64,000 bases of DNA, from positions 734,362 to 798,361 of the forward strand of contig NZ_KE159657.1 of assembly GCF_000403395.2 (NCBI RefSeq), read 5' to 3'. Both the position numbers and the translations under genes were made by a program. Below, one piece after another: positions 43,760-52,375 of this stretch. Under the pieces are notes generated by a model. That model saw only the letters and a program-made list of their open reading frames with translations. It did not search any database and was not told where the DNA came from. The DNA is from Anaerotruncus sp. G3(2012). GTDB taxonomy: Bacteria; Bacillota; Clostridia; Oscillospirales; Ruminococcaceae. Positions within the stretch are counted from its first letter, which is position 1, and the number at the start of each line of letters is the position of its first letter.

Positions 43760-44479
43760 ATGGCATCAAAACAGGAGTGGGAAAAGCCGTTTGTATCGGC
43801 GGTGATCCCGGCGGCCGGCAGCGCGTCCCGGATGAATGGGTTGGATAAACAGTTTGAGGAGGTCTGCGGGGTGCCGGTGCTGGTGCGCTCCATGCAGGCT
43901 TTGAGCCAGAGCGATTGGATCGATGAACTGGTGGTAGTGGCCCGTTCGGACGACATTCCCGATGTGCTTGCTTTGGTCAACGGCTATGGGATCGGCAAGG
44001 TACGTTCGGTGGTTGCCGGCGGGCAGACCCGCCAGCAGTCGGTCATGCAGGGGCTGGAAGCGGTCAGCGGGGAAGCGGACTATCTTGCGGTGCACGATGG
44101 CGCCCGACCGCTTGTCTCCCAGCAGGTGATCGCCGATGCGGTGCTCAGCGCGATCCGTTACGGAGCTGCCGCCGCCGCGGTGCCGGTGGTGGATACGATC
44201 AAGGTGGCAGACGCCGACCGGATGATTTGCGCGACCCCCGACCGTCAAACCCTTTATGCGGTGCAGACCCCACAGGTATTCCGGCTCGGCCGGTACCGGG
44301 AAGCGGCGCAGTCCGCCCGGGAGGCAGGCCAGGATTTTACAGATGACTGCCAGATGTTGGAGGCAATTGGGCAGAAGGTTTATCTCTCCCGGGGGGAATA
44401 TACGAATCTCAAGATTACGACGCCAGTCGACCTGCTGATTGCGCAGGCTCTGGCAGAACGACAGATGGAGGAACAATGA
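43760..44479 (+). CDS. ispD: 2-C-methyl-D-erythritol 4-phosphate cytidylyltransferase
   Basis: Third enzyme of the non-mevalonate isoprenoid pathway, 239 residues. The CTP-binding motif is VIPAAGSASRMNGLDKQF near residue 15 (the usual GxGxRM appears as GSASRM). DGARPLVS is near 113, and the substrate motif TDDCQMLEA near 195. Preceded by GGAGGAGCGGAAGG. Overlaps ispF by 4 bases. Confidence 0.96.
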   Translation: MASKQEWEKPFVSAVIPAAGSASRMNGLDKQFEEVCGVPVLVRSMQALSQSDWIDELVVVARSDDIPDVLALVNGYGIGKVRSVVAGGQTRQQSVMQGLEAVSGEADYLAVHDGARPLVSQQVIADAVLSAIRYGAAAAAVPVVDTIKVADADRMICATPDRQTLYAVQTPQVFRLGRYREAAQSAREAGQDFTDDCQMLEAIGQKVYLSRGEYTNLKITTPVDLLIAQALAERQMEEQ

Positions 44480-44976
44480 TGGATTTCAGGATTGGGCATG
44501 GATATGACGCACATCAGCTCGTGGAAGGCCGCAGGCTGGTGCTTGGTGGGGTAAAGGTACCGCACACGCTCGGGCTGCTGGGACATTCGGACGCGGATGT
44601 CCTGCTGCATGCAGTGATGGATGCGATCATCGGTGCGCTTGCACTTGGTGACATCGGCTGTCTGTTCCCGGACAGCGATCAGACCTACAAGGATGCCGAT
44701 TCCCTTCGGCTGCTTGGCAAGGTGCGCCTGGTGATGGAGGAGATGGGTTGGCAGATCGGAAACATCGACGCAACAGTGGTGGCGCAGGAACCGAAGCTGA
44801 AGCCATATGTCAGCAAGATGCGGGAGAACATCGCGGTTGCCTGCGCTACCAATCCGGGCAACGTCAACGTCAAGGCGACGACCGAGGAGGAGATGGGGTT
44901 TACCGGCGCGGAAGAAGGAATCTGTGCGCACGCGGTCTGTCTGCTTGAGCGGGTCGGGGACCGGCTGGACGGCTAA
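44476..44976 (+). CDS. ispF: 2-C-methyl-D-erythritol 2,4-cyclodiphosphate synthase
   Basis: Fifth enzyme of the pathway, 166 residues. Metal ligands are in RIGHGYDAHQL (Asp and His) and LLGHSDADVLLHAVMDA (His). FPDSDQTYKDADS and VKATTEEEMGFTGAEEGI form the CDP site. Translationally coupled to ispD. Followed by a hairpin terminator. Confidence 0.97.
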   Translation: MMDFRIGHGYDAHQLVEGRRLVLGGVKVPHTLGLLGHSDADVLLHAVMDAIIGALALGDIGCLFPDSDQTYKDADSLRLLGKVRLVMEEMGWQIGNIDATVVAQEPKLKPYVSKMRENIAVACATNPGNVNVKATTEEEMGFTGAEEGICAHAVCLLERVGDRLDG

Positions 44977-45021
44977 GACTTCCGTAAGAGGGAGCAGATC
45001 GTCCTGGAAATGCATAAGATG

Positions 45022-45070
45022 ATACAGCGGTATTTCCATTCGGCGGACAGCCGTGGGACCGCTGTATTTT
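45022..45070 (+). terminator. terminator after ispF
   Basis: ATACAGCGGT (45022-45031) pairs with ACCGCTGTAT (45058-45067), then TTT; the loop contains a smaller CGGC/GCCG hairpin. Confidence 0.7.
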
Positions 45071-45092
45071 GTTATGTTAGGGGACTTTTGAT

Positions 45093-45320
45093 ATGGCGAA
45101 CAACGGACAGTCTGTTCTGGTGGTCCGCTCGGTCACCAGTGCGATGCGGGGCCAGAAACTTTTGGAGAGCAGCGGGATCAGCGCATATGTCCAGCGCAAC
45201 ACCGCGCCAAACAGCAACCAGGGCTGCGGCTATGGAATCAGGATCAGCGGGGATGTGTCGAAGGCGGCAGGGATTCTCGCGGGTGCGGGGATCAAGGTCG
45301 TGGAGATTCAGGGGGGCTGA
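45093..45320 (+). CDS. DUF3343 protein (putative Se/S carrier-like)
   Basis: A 75-residue protein. Its fold-defining parts are VLVVRSVTSAMRGQKLLESSG and the Cys-containing GCGYGIRISGDVSKA. The family is proposed to carry sulfur or selenium and is often next to a class V aminotransferase, as here: the desulfurase starts 4 bases later. AGGGGAC precedes the ATG. Confidence 0.85.
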   Translation: MANNGQSVLVVRSVTSAMRGQKLLESSGISAYVQRNTAPNSNQGCGYGIRISGDVSKAAGILAGAGIKVVEIQGG

Positions 45321-45323
45321 AGG

Positions 45324-46484
45324 ATGGTTTATTTTGACAATGCTGCAACCACCTTTCCGAAGCCGGCTGCAGTCAAAAACGCGGTGGATCTCGCAATCCT
45401 CCGTTATGGGGCAAACCCTGGGCGCAGCGGGCATGACCTTTCAACCGAGACAGCGCGTCAGGTCTACTGCGTGCGGGAAAAGGTCGCGGCATTTTTTGGC
45501 GCGGAGGATGCGGGGCAGGTGGTCTTTACCCAAAACTGCACCTATGCCCTGAATACGGCGATCAAAGGGCTGGTACGGCCGGGCGACCATGTGATTATCT
45601 CCGACCTCGAGCACAATTCGGTGCTTCGGCCAGTACATGCGCTCTCGATGCGTGGGGAGCTGGATTACACGATCGCGGAAACGTTTGAGGAGGATGACCA
45701 GACGGTAGAATCGTTCCGAAATGCAATCCGGTACAATACCAAGGCGATTATCTGCACTCATGCATCCAACGTCTTTGGAATCAAACTGCCGGTCGAGCGT
45801 CTTGCGCAGCTTGCACACGCCTATGGGCTGTATTTTGTGCTGGACGCTGCCCAGACCGCAGGAGTCGAGCCGATCGACCTGTCTGCCATGCAGATTGATT
45901 TTCTCTGTACGGCGGGGCATAAGGGGCTATATGGGCCGTCGGGGACAGGCCTTCTTATCACCCGGTTTGGGGAGCGGCTGCGCCCTCTGGTGGAGGGCGG
46001 CACCGGGAGCGCATCCGCCGACTACAGCCAACCGGACTTCATGCCTGACCGGCTGGAATCAGGGACGCTCAATACCGCCGGGATTATCGGGCTGGGGGCT
46101 GGGATTGACTTTGTGAACCAGCGTGGCCCGGAGCGGATCGCCCGGCATGAAACCTACATTGCGCGATGTGTTTATGAGGGGCTTGCCGGAATTCAGGGGG
46201 TAAAACTATATACGGCCCCTCCTCAATATGGCGTAAACCTGCCGGTTTTGAGCTTCAATGTGGAGGGGATTAGCTCCGAGGAGGTCACCAGTCAGCTCAA
46301 CCGCGCAGGATTTGCGGTGCGGGGTGGCCTGCACTGTGCGCCTCCCGCCCACAAAAAGTTCGGCACCATCGGCATCGGCGGTACGGTCCGGGTCAGTGCA
46401 GGGGCATTCAATACCGAGGAGCATGCACGCGGGCTAATCTGTGCGGTGCAGAATATTGTCCGGTTTGTGGAAAAAAAGGATTGA
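45324..46484 (+). CDS. cysteine desulfurase-like class V aminotransferase
   Basis: PLP enzyme of 386 residues. N-terminal YFDNAATTFPKP is typical of the group. The PLP Lys is in CTAGHKGLYGPSGTG near residue 200, Asp of VLDAAQTAG contacts the ring, and the catalytic Cys is in GLHCAPPAHKKFGT near residue 335. It probably takes sulfur or selenium from (seleno)cysteine and hands it to the adjacent DUF3343 protein; that transfer is inferred from pairing. Confidence 0.92.
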   Translation: MVYFDNAATTFPKPAAVKNAVDLAILRYGANPGRSGHDLSTETARQVYCVREKVAAFFGAEDAGQVVFTQNCTYALNTAIKGLVRPGDHVIISDLEHNSVLRPVHALSMRGELDYTIAETFEEDDQTVESFRNAIRYNTKAIICTHASNVFGIKLPVERLAQLAHAYGLYFVLDAAQTAGVEPIDLSAMQIDFLCTAGHKGLYGPSGTGLLITRFGERLRPLVEGGTGSASADYSQPDFMPDRLESGTLNTAGIIGLGAGIDFVNQRGPERIARHETYIARCVYEGLAGIQGVKLYTAPPQYGVNLPVLSFNVEGISSEEVTSQLNRAGFAVRGGLHCAPPAHKKFGTIGIGGTVRVSAGAFNTEEHARGLICAVQNIVRFVEKKD

Positions 46485-46508
46485 TTTCATGATAGCATGT
46501 GATAAAAT
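46481..46508 (+). promoter_or_regulatory. candidate promoter of cdaA-cdaR
   Basis: TTGATT (46481-46486), 16-base spacer, TAAAAT (46503-46508). The -35 box overlaps the stop codon of the preceding gene. Confidence 0.5.
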
Positions 46509-46576
46509 ATAAGATAAGAGAACTGTGCGGCCGGTTCGCTGGCCGCCTCTTCAAAAGCCGAGGGGAATGAAAGCGT

Positions 46577-47434
46577 ATGGCGGATTTATGGAACAATCTG
46601 AGAAACGTATTTGGTACGGTACTGCCGCAGGACCTGCTTGACATCGCGATTATTTCTTACCTGTTCTACCAGGTGGCCAAACTGGTGCGGGAGACTCGCG
46701 CAGCCCAGCTGGTCAAGGGAATTATGATCCTGTTGCTGATGAGCGTCCTCGCCACCCAGCTCAGGCTGCGGACGTTGAGCTTTCTGATGGAAAATATCCT
46801 GCAAACCGGACTTGTGGTGATGGTCGTGGTCTTTCAGCCGGAGCTGCGCCGCGCACTCGAACAGGTAGGGCGCTCCCAGATCGGAAAATTGAAGTTTTTC
46901 TCTTCTGGGATGGATGAGGGCGAGGTTCGAGAGCGCTGGAGAGGGTTTGTAGATGCACTGGTGGAAGGGGCGGCGTCCCTTTCCCGGCAGAAGATCGGTG
47001 CGCTGGTGGTCATTGAGCGAAACACCCGTCTGGGCGACATCATCAAGACCGGCACCGTGATTGATTCCGGCCCCAGCGCCGAATTGATCGGCAACATCTT
47101 TTTTCCCAATTCCCCGCTGCATGATGGTGCGATGGTCGTCCGGGACGGGCGGCTTCACGCGGCCGGATGTTTCCTGCCGCTGTCGGATAATTCGGAGATC
47201 AGCCGTGAACTGGGGACTCGCCACCGCGCCGCGCTCGGAATGAGCGAGATGAGTGATGCAGTGGTCGTGGTGGTGTCGGAGGAAACGGGATTCATTACTG
47301 TCTGCCGCGATGGAAAGCTTGAGCGCGGCTACTCGGTTGAACGGCTGCGCCAGTACCTCACCGACGAGCTGCTCCCGGAACCGAGTGAACCTTCCGAGAA
47401 AAAATTTGAGCGGAGGAAGGCGAAAAAAGCATGA
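46577..47434 (+). CDS. cdaA: diadenylate cyclase CdaA
   Basis: Makes c-di-AMP from two ATP. 285 residues: three N-terminal helices (about 15-80), then the DAC domain with LHDGAMVVRDG (DGA motif, near 175) and GTRHRAALGMSE (RHR motif, near 215). The charged C-terminal tail precedes cdaR, which overlaps by 4 bases. The usual third gene, glmM, is not present downstream. Confidence 0.96.
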   Translation: MADLWNNLRNVFGTVLPQDLLDIAIISYLFYQVAKLVRETRAAQLVKGIMILLLMSVLATQLRLRTLSFLMENILQTGLVVMVVVFQPELRRALEQVGRSQIGKLKFFSSGMDEGEVRERWRGFVDALVEGAASLSRQKIGALVVIERNTRLGDIIKTGTVIDSGPSAELIGNIFFPNSPLHDGAMVVRDGRLHAAGCFLPLSDNSEISRELGTRHRAALGMSEMSDAVVVVVSEETGFITVCRDGKLERGYSVERLRQYLTDELLPEPSEPSEKKFERRKAKKA

Positions 47435-48687
47435 AGAAGTTGGATTTTGGGCAGATTTTCCAAAGCCGCCGCCTGTTGATGATCTTTTCGCTCGTGATGG
47501 GCGTTCTTTCGTGGATGTTTGTCGTCATTTTTGTCGACAATGAAATCCCTTGGGAGTTCAAAGGGGTGCCGGTCGATGTTTATGCGGAAGAAGAGCTGCT
47601 TTCGATCAACAGCCTGCGGATTGTTGAGGATCCGCAGGCGGAAGTCACAGTGGTAGTCGAGGGCGGGCGGATTGTCGTCGGCGGACTGGAGGAGGGGGAA
47701 ATCCGGATCGTTGCTGATCTGGAAGGGATCTCCACCCCGGGCGATTATGCGGTCAAGCTCAAAAATGTGCTGACTGCCAATCAAAACTATGTGGTGCGTG
47801 AGATCAAGCCGTCTACGGTGAATGTGCGGGTTGACCGGATCACCACCAAACGGTTCGAAGTAAAAATGGATATTGACGGTCCTCAGGTGCCTGACGGGTA
47901 TCTGAATGCAGGGACAACGATCAGTCCCCGCGCGGTCGAGGTGACCGGCCCGGAAGCGGACATCAGCCGGATTGCACAGTGCATCGTGTCTGCATCGTTC
48001 TCCGGGCGTCCGCTGACCGAAAACCAGACCATCCGCAGCGAGATTAAACTGTTTGATGAGGAAGGTCACGAAATTCCCAAAGATAGGCTCACGATGGAGA
48101 GCGATTCCGCGAATGTAACTGTGCAGGTGCTCAAACAGAAACGTCTGCCGCTCCGTTTTGAATACCTGAATATGCCTTCTGGATTCCCGCGGGACGATCT
48201 GCGGTTTGAGATGACAGACAACAGCATTCTGGTTGCGGGACCCGAGGAGGTGGTGGATTCTTACGAGGAACTCCAGATTGGTTATGTGGACCTGAGTGAG
48301 GTGACGCCGGGATTTGTACAGGTGTTTGACATCAGCCTGCCAACCGGGTTTATCAGTGTGGAAAATCTGCGTTCGGTCGGTGTCAGCTTTGGCGGGGAGG
48401 GTCTGACTGAGGCATACTTCAATGTCTCACAGATCACGCCGGTCAATGTGCCGATCAACTACGATGTGACGATCAATACCACACAGCTTTTTGGAGTACG
48501 GATCATCGGGAGTTCCGAGGTGATGGAGACGCTTACCGCCAAAGACATCGTTGCAGAGATTGACTTTTCAGAGCGTGAGCTTTCAACCGGGTCGAGCAGT
48601 CTGCCGGTTTCGATCTCGGTGCCGGGACGGAAACTGGCATGGGCGGTCGGGGAATACGCCGCTGTGGTCACGATTGACGAAAAATAA
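47431..48687 (+). CDS. cdaR: CdaR, YbbR-domain regulator of CdaA
   Basis: Membrane-anchored protein, 418 residues: one N-terminal helix (about 15-35), then several YbbR repeats (for example VKMDIDGPQVPDGYLNAGTT and EVTGPEADISRIAQC) facing outside. It modulates CdaA in other Firmicutes. Overlaps cdaA by 4 bases and ends at a strong terminator. Confidence 0.92.
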   Translation: MKKLDFGQIFQSRRLLMIFSLVMGVLSWMFVVIFVDNEIPWEFKGVPVDVYAEEELLSINSLRIVEDPQAEVTVVVEGGRIVVGGLEEGEIRIVADLEGISTPGDYAVKLKNVLTANQNYVVREIKPSTVNVRVDRITTKRFEVKMDIDGPQVPDGYLNAGTTISPRAVEVTGPEADISRIAQCIVSASFSGRPLTENQTIRSEIKLFDEEGHEIPKDRLTMESDSANVTVQVLKQKRLPLRFEYLNMPSGFPRDDLRFEMTDNSILVAGPEEVVDSYEELQIGYVDLSEVTPGFVQVFDISLPTGFISVENLRSVGVSFGGEGLTEAYFNVSQITPVNVPINYDVTINTTQLFGVRIIGSSEVMETLTAKDIVAEIDFSERELSTGSSSLPVSISVPGRKLAWAVGEYAAVVTIDEK

Positions 48688-48691
48688 ACTG

Positions 48692-48724
48692 GGGGCGCCC
48701 GGAGAATCCGGGCGCCCCTGTTTC
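48692..48724. terminator. bidirectional terminator after cdaR
   Basis: GGGGCGCCCGGA (48692-48703) pairs with TCCGGGCGCCCC (48707-48718) around GAA, then TGTTTC. The convergent lipoprotein gene ends 16 bases beyond. Confidence 0.8.
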
Positions 48725-48739
48725 GGCGGATGGACAGTG

Positions 48740-49189
48740 TTATTCATATGCAAGGAAGGAACAGACCCAATCTTCGGAGGAAAGCAGCAGCGATGGGAGC
48801 TGGGTGCCGTCATAGTAGTACCTTGTCCCGTAGCTTCCGATAACGGGTGTCGGACTGTCCGCAAAGTCCAGCTCCAGACGGCAGGAAACCCCGCCTTTTT
48901 CATAGAAGTCGTACACCTTTTCCGCGCGATAGGTCCCGCGCCATTCCTGCTGGCTGGTGCGGTCGGAGAGGGTAAAGGTGCGGTCATCCGCAAAGACCAG
49001 TTCCACCAGAGGCGGTTCCTCCGGGGGTTCAGGGGATTCCTCCCCAAGGGCCGAGAACCGTTCCAGCGTCCACAGCCGTCCGATGACCGGTTTTGCGGCG
49101 GCGCTGTTCCCGCATCCGCCGAGCAGCAGGATGCAGATCAGAAGTATGCTCCATCCATTAGTTTTAGATATACTAAATATAGTTCTCAT
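48740..49189 (-). CDS. small lipoprotein of unknown function
   Basis: 149 residues. The lipobox is LLGGC after a hydrophobic segment (ILLICILLLGGC). The mature part includes LVELVFADDRTFTLSDRT and ends in LLLSSEDWVCSFLAYE; its second Cys (VSCRLEL) and third Cys might pair. It overlaps the exported protein gene upstream by 4 bases, so they form a two-gene unit. No family recognised. Confidence 0.78.
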   Translation of the reverse strand: MRTIFSISKTNGWSILLICILLLGGCGNSAAAKPVIGRLWTLERFSALGEESPEPPEEPPLVELVFADDRTFTLSDRTSQQEWRGTYRAEKVYDFYEKGGVSCRLELDFADSPTPVIGSYGTRYYYDGTQLPSLLLSSEDWVCSFLAYE

Positions 49190-49695
49190 GGGATCGTAAT
49201 AGAATATGCAACGTTAAATTCCCCGCCACCCGATAGGGATTTATTAGCGGTAGCTACGCCCTCTACAGAAATTCTTCCCTTATCGCCTTTTTTACCTGTC
49301 GCCCCGGTATCTACATCGGTCTCTATAGAGCGCTCTCCATCTGCAAATTCGAGAAATTCGGTTTTGGTCGATTCTCCGCTTAGATCGACATTTACATCTC
49401 CAGCCATTGAAGTGAATTGGGGATCTTCAAAGGGAGACGCATATAAAGTGATATGTACTTGAACGCCATTCTTTGAGTCATAAGTCGCATATGAATTCAC
49501 TCGTGCCGTGGTAATAATTCTTGGATTTGGTTCACCAGAATCTTCAAATCCGTAGAGAGGTCCATCATAGCGCCCAATAACGATAGGGGGTTGCACGGTT
49601 ACGTCCTCATTTTCAGCTGCGAAGGCACTTATGTTGCTTGCTGAAAGAAACATACAAAGTGCAAAAAAACTAGCCAGAAAACGTCTTTTTTTCAT
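49186..49695 (-). CDS. exported protein of unknown function, AT-rich
   Basis: 169 residues with a cleavable signal peptide (MKKRRFLASFFALCMFLSAS, then NISAFAAEN; cleavage expected after AFA). The mature protein is beta-rich (VQVHITLYASPF, VEGVATANKSLSGGGEFNVAY). Base composition and codon use (many AGA, ATA, TTA) are clearly more AT-rich than the neighbours, suggesting recent acquisition. AAGGAG precedes the ATG, and a consensus-like promoter with a long AT-rich leader lies upstream. Confidence 0.78.
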   Translation of the reverse strand: MKKRRFLASFFALCMFLSASNISAFAAENEDVTVQPPIVIGRYDGPLYGFEDSGEPNPRIITTARVNSYATYDSKNGVQVHITLYASPFEDPQFTSMAGDVNVDLSGESTKTEFLEFADGERSIETDVDTGATGKKGDKGRISVEGVATANKSLSGGGEFNVAYSITIP

Positions 49696-49766
49696 GATTA
49701 TTCTCCTTGATTATAATATATTTTTATTATATTAAAAATATTAAAATCACCCACCTTTCGATATTA

Positions 49767-49795
49767 ATAATATCAAATGCTCGTTTACTTGTCAA
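49767..49795 (-). promoter_or_regulatory. promoter of the exported-protein/lipoprotein pair
   Basis: On the minus strand: TTGACA (49790-49795), 17-base spacer, TATTAT (49767-49772). Confidence 0.75.
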
Positions 49796-49828
49796 TGATT
49801 TGTAAAAAATATTTTAGGAGAGTTATTA

Positions 49829-51421
49829 ATGCCAATTTTGATCCATGCCATCCGCACCTCGTTGGAGGAAGCGCCATCCGCCGCAATCGCCAAAGCGGTC
49901 AAGCTGCTGGGCGTATCCGAGCGGGAGGTGGTTTCCGCCTGCATTTCCAAGACCTCGCTCGATGCCCGCAAACGGGAGAAACCGCATTTTGTGCATACCG
50001 TTTCGATCTCGCTTGAGGGTGGAGAGGCATCTGCCGCGGCGCGCGTGCCGGGGAACCGGGCGATCTGGACGGAGGACAAGCCGCTGGAGATACCGCGAGG
50101 TGCCCGACCGCTGGATCACCGGCCGGTAGTGGTCGGATTCGGCCCGGCAGGGATGTTTGCGGGTCTGCTGCTTGCGCGAAATGGATACCGCCCGCTGATC
50201 CTTGAACGGGGTGCCGCGATGGAAGAACGGGTGGAAGCTGTTGAGCGGTTCTGGCGGGAGGGTATTTTAAATGAGCGCACCAATGTGCAGTTTGGGGAAG
50301 GGGGCGCGGGCACCTTCTCAGACGGGAAGCTGACCACCCGGATCGGTGATCCAAAATGCGGCTGGGTTCTGCGTGAACTGGCGGCATTCGGTGCACCGCA
50401 AGAAATTCTGCAAAAAGCAAAGCCGCATATTGGAACCGATAGGCTTCGGCAGGTGGTCCGGAATATCCGGAAGGAAATCATCGCGCTGGGCGGGGAGGTG
50501 CGTTTCGGCACCTGCTTGACCGACCTGCGGATTTCATCTGGACGGCTGGCAGCGGCAGTGACATCGGACGGGGAAATCCCGACGGAACAGCTTATCCTCG
50601 CGGCGGGGCATAGTGCGCGCGATACTTTTGAGATGCTTCACCGGCATGGGTTTGCACTTGCGCCCAAACCATTTTCGGTAGGGGTGCGGGTCGAGCATCT
50701 GCAAAGCCAGATCGACAGAGGGCTTTATGGCGATCTAGCGGGGCATCCCGTCCTCCCTCCCGGGGAATACCAGCTTTCCAAACGGGTGGATGGGCGCGGC
50801 GTCTACACATTCTGTATGTGCCCGGGCGGAATGGTGGTGCCATCCGCATCCGAACAAGGGCGGGTCGTTACCAACGGTATGAGCTGCTATGCGCGGGATG
50901 GGAAAAATGCAAATTCCGCGCTGGTGGTTGGGGTTGCGCCGGAGGACTACGGAACCCATCCGCTTGATGGAGTGGCATTTCAGCGCAGATTGGAAGAGGC
51001 GGCGTATCTGGCGGCAGAGGGGGACTATCGCGCACCGGCCCAGGATGTCGGGCACTTCCTGCAAGGGAAACCAGGACTGACCGTTGGACGGGTAGAGCCT
51101 ACCTATGCGCGCGGGATTTCCCCGTGTGACTTTACCCAAATTCTTCCGGATTTTGTGACCGGCCTGCTGCGGGAGGGGCTGGTTGACTTTGACAGAAAAC
51201 TCCGGGGATTTGCGGCGGAGGATGCCCTGCTTACCGGGGTCGAAACCCGGACTTCCTCTCCGGTACGGATTCTGCGCGGCGAAGATTACCAGTCTCTTAC
51301 AGTAAAAGGGGTCTATCCCTGTGCGGAGGGCGCGGGTTACGCAGGGGGGATCATGAGTGCGGCGGTGGATGGCCTCCGGACTGCACTGGCAATCATGGCG
51401 GTTTACCAGCCGCTCGACTGA
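49829..51421 (+). CDS. FAD-dependent dehydrogenase (COG2509 type)
   Basis: 530 residues. An N-terminal domain of about 90 residues precedes the dinucleotide-binding motif VVVGFGPAGMFAGLLLARNG (near 104) with ILERG. FGEGGAGTFSDGKLTTR near 158 and the C-terminal CAEGAGYAGGIMSAAVDGL are family hallmarks. The substrate is unknown for the family. AGGAG precedes the ATG at 49829. The next gene follows after 63 bases. Confidence 0.9.
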   Translation: MPILIHAIRTSLEEAPSAAIAKAVKLLGVSEREVVSACISKTSLDARKREKPHFVHTVSISLEGGEASAAARVPGNRAIWTEDKPLEIPRGARPLDHRPVVVGFGPAGMFAGLLLARNGYRPLILERGAAMEERVEAVERFWREGILNERTNVQFGEGGAGTFSDGKLTTRIGDPKCGWVLRELAAFGAPQEILQKAKPHIGTDRLRQVVRNIRKEIIALGGEVRFGTCLTDLRISSGRLAAAVTSDGEIPTEQLILAAGHSARDTFEMLHRHGFALAPKPFSVGVRVEHLQSQIDRGLYGDLAGHPVLPPGEYQLSKRVDGRGVYTFCMCPGGMVVPSASEQGRVVTNGMSCYARDGKNANSALVVGVAPEDYGTHPLDGVAFQRRLEEAAYLAAEGDYRAPAQDVGHFLQGKPGLTVGRVEPTYARGISPCDFTQILPDFVTGLLREGLVDFDRKLRGFAAEDALLTGVETRTSSPVRILRGEDYQSLTVKGVYPCAEGAGYAGGIMSAAVDGLRTALAIMAVYQPLD

Positions 51422-51484
51422 CCCTGTGACATTTGAGCCGGGCTGGACATAAGATGGTAGTATCTTCATTGGAGGAGGTCTACC

Positions 51485-52168
51485 ATGAAACTCGGATTGG
51501 CATTCTCCGGCAGCGGAGCGGGAGCATTATCCTCCCACATCCTCGCACAGTGGCTGCGGGACAATGCGCTTGAGATAGAGATGCTGTCTGCCTGCTCGCT
51601 GGCAGCGATCCCGGCTATGCTATGGTCGCGCGGGATTTCCCGGGAAGAAACCGGGGAACTGATAGAGGCGTTTTCCCGGTCGGCCACACCGGTGCAGGGG
51701 GTAGGGCTGCTCGATCGGATGGGGGTTTTTCGTCAGAAACCGGTCTGCGAGCTGGCGGTCAGCAGCGTGGACGTGCCTACAGGGGTCACCGTGATCTATT
51801 CCGATCTCCTGCATTCGGATGCATGGAACCTGAAGGTCCTGCCGCTTTCCGGGAACGAACGGGAAGCACTCTGCGCGACACTCTGCCCATGGAGGGGAAG
51901 CGATCCCTATCCAGCGCGGGGGATGCAGCTTTGCGATTTTTCGGTGCGGTATGGCTGCCCGTTTTTCCCGCTCAAGATGGCGGGGATGGAACGGCTGCTT
52001 TCGTTTTCCTTTGCGGGCGGGGAACTCCCGGCGCAGATCGCGGCGGATGCGCTCATCTCGCTTACCGGAAAGAATGCGGACCTTCACTGCACGATTGCCG
52101 ATGCGGAATCAATCGAGCCGTTTTTACAGGCGCGCTTGGAAGAGCTTTACCAGATGTGGCTCTTTTAG
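51485..52168 (+). CDS. patatin-like protein with degenerate motifs
   Basis: 227 residues. The order of elements fits patatin-like phospholipases: LGLAFSGSGAGALSSHI at the N terminus where an oxyanion-hole glycine motif is expected, then SACSLAAIPAMLWSRG where GxSxG is expected (Ser kept, flanking Gly replaced by Ala), and LCDFSVRYGCPFFPLK near the expected Asp-Gly. The motifs are altered, so activity is uncertain. GGAGGAGG precedes the ATG. Family placement is moderate. Confidence 0.6.
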   Translation: MKLGLAFSGSGAGALSSHILAQWLRDNALEIEMLSACSLAAIPAMLWSRGISREETGELIEAFSRSATPVQGVGLLDRMGVFRQKPVCELAVSSVDVPTGVTVIYSDLLHSDAWNLKVLPLSGNEREALCATLCPWRGSDPYPARGMQLCDFSVRYGCPFFPLKMAGMERLLSFSFAGGELPAQIAADALISLTGKNADLHCTIADAESIEPFLQARLEELYQMWLF

Positions 52169-52318
52169 CAGCCAAAAAGGGTCTTCGGCTTTTCGCAGTT
52201 TGGTACAATCAGGAAGCCCCAGAGAGGATACTTATCGCTTGGAAGCTTGGCCAGGGATCCAGGTTTTCGCTGTTAAAACGCTCTTACCCCAAATATGAAG
52301 CAGGCCCTAAAAAGAGGG

Positions 52319-52356
52319 CGCCGTTCCACCTTGCGAAAAAGCGGAGCGGCGTTCTT
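52319..52356. terminator. hairpin between convergent genes
   Basis: CGCCGTTCC (52319-52327) pairs with GGAGCGGCG (52343-52351) with one G-T pair, followed by TTCTTTT; it lies just past the mtnN end and after the patatin-like gene. Confidence 0.6.
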
Positions 52357-52375
52357 TTCATCTGTGGAGATTGAA

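Noticed and set aside
51622..52374. 250-codon plus-strand frame over the patatin-like gene
   Set aside because: Another-frame shadow; the 51485 frame has the ribosome binding site and coherent motifs.
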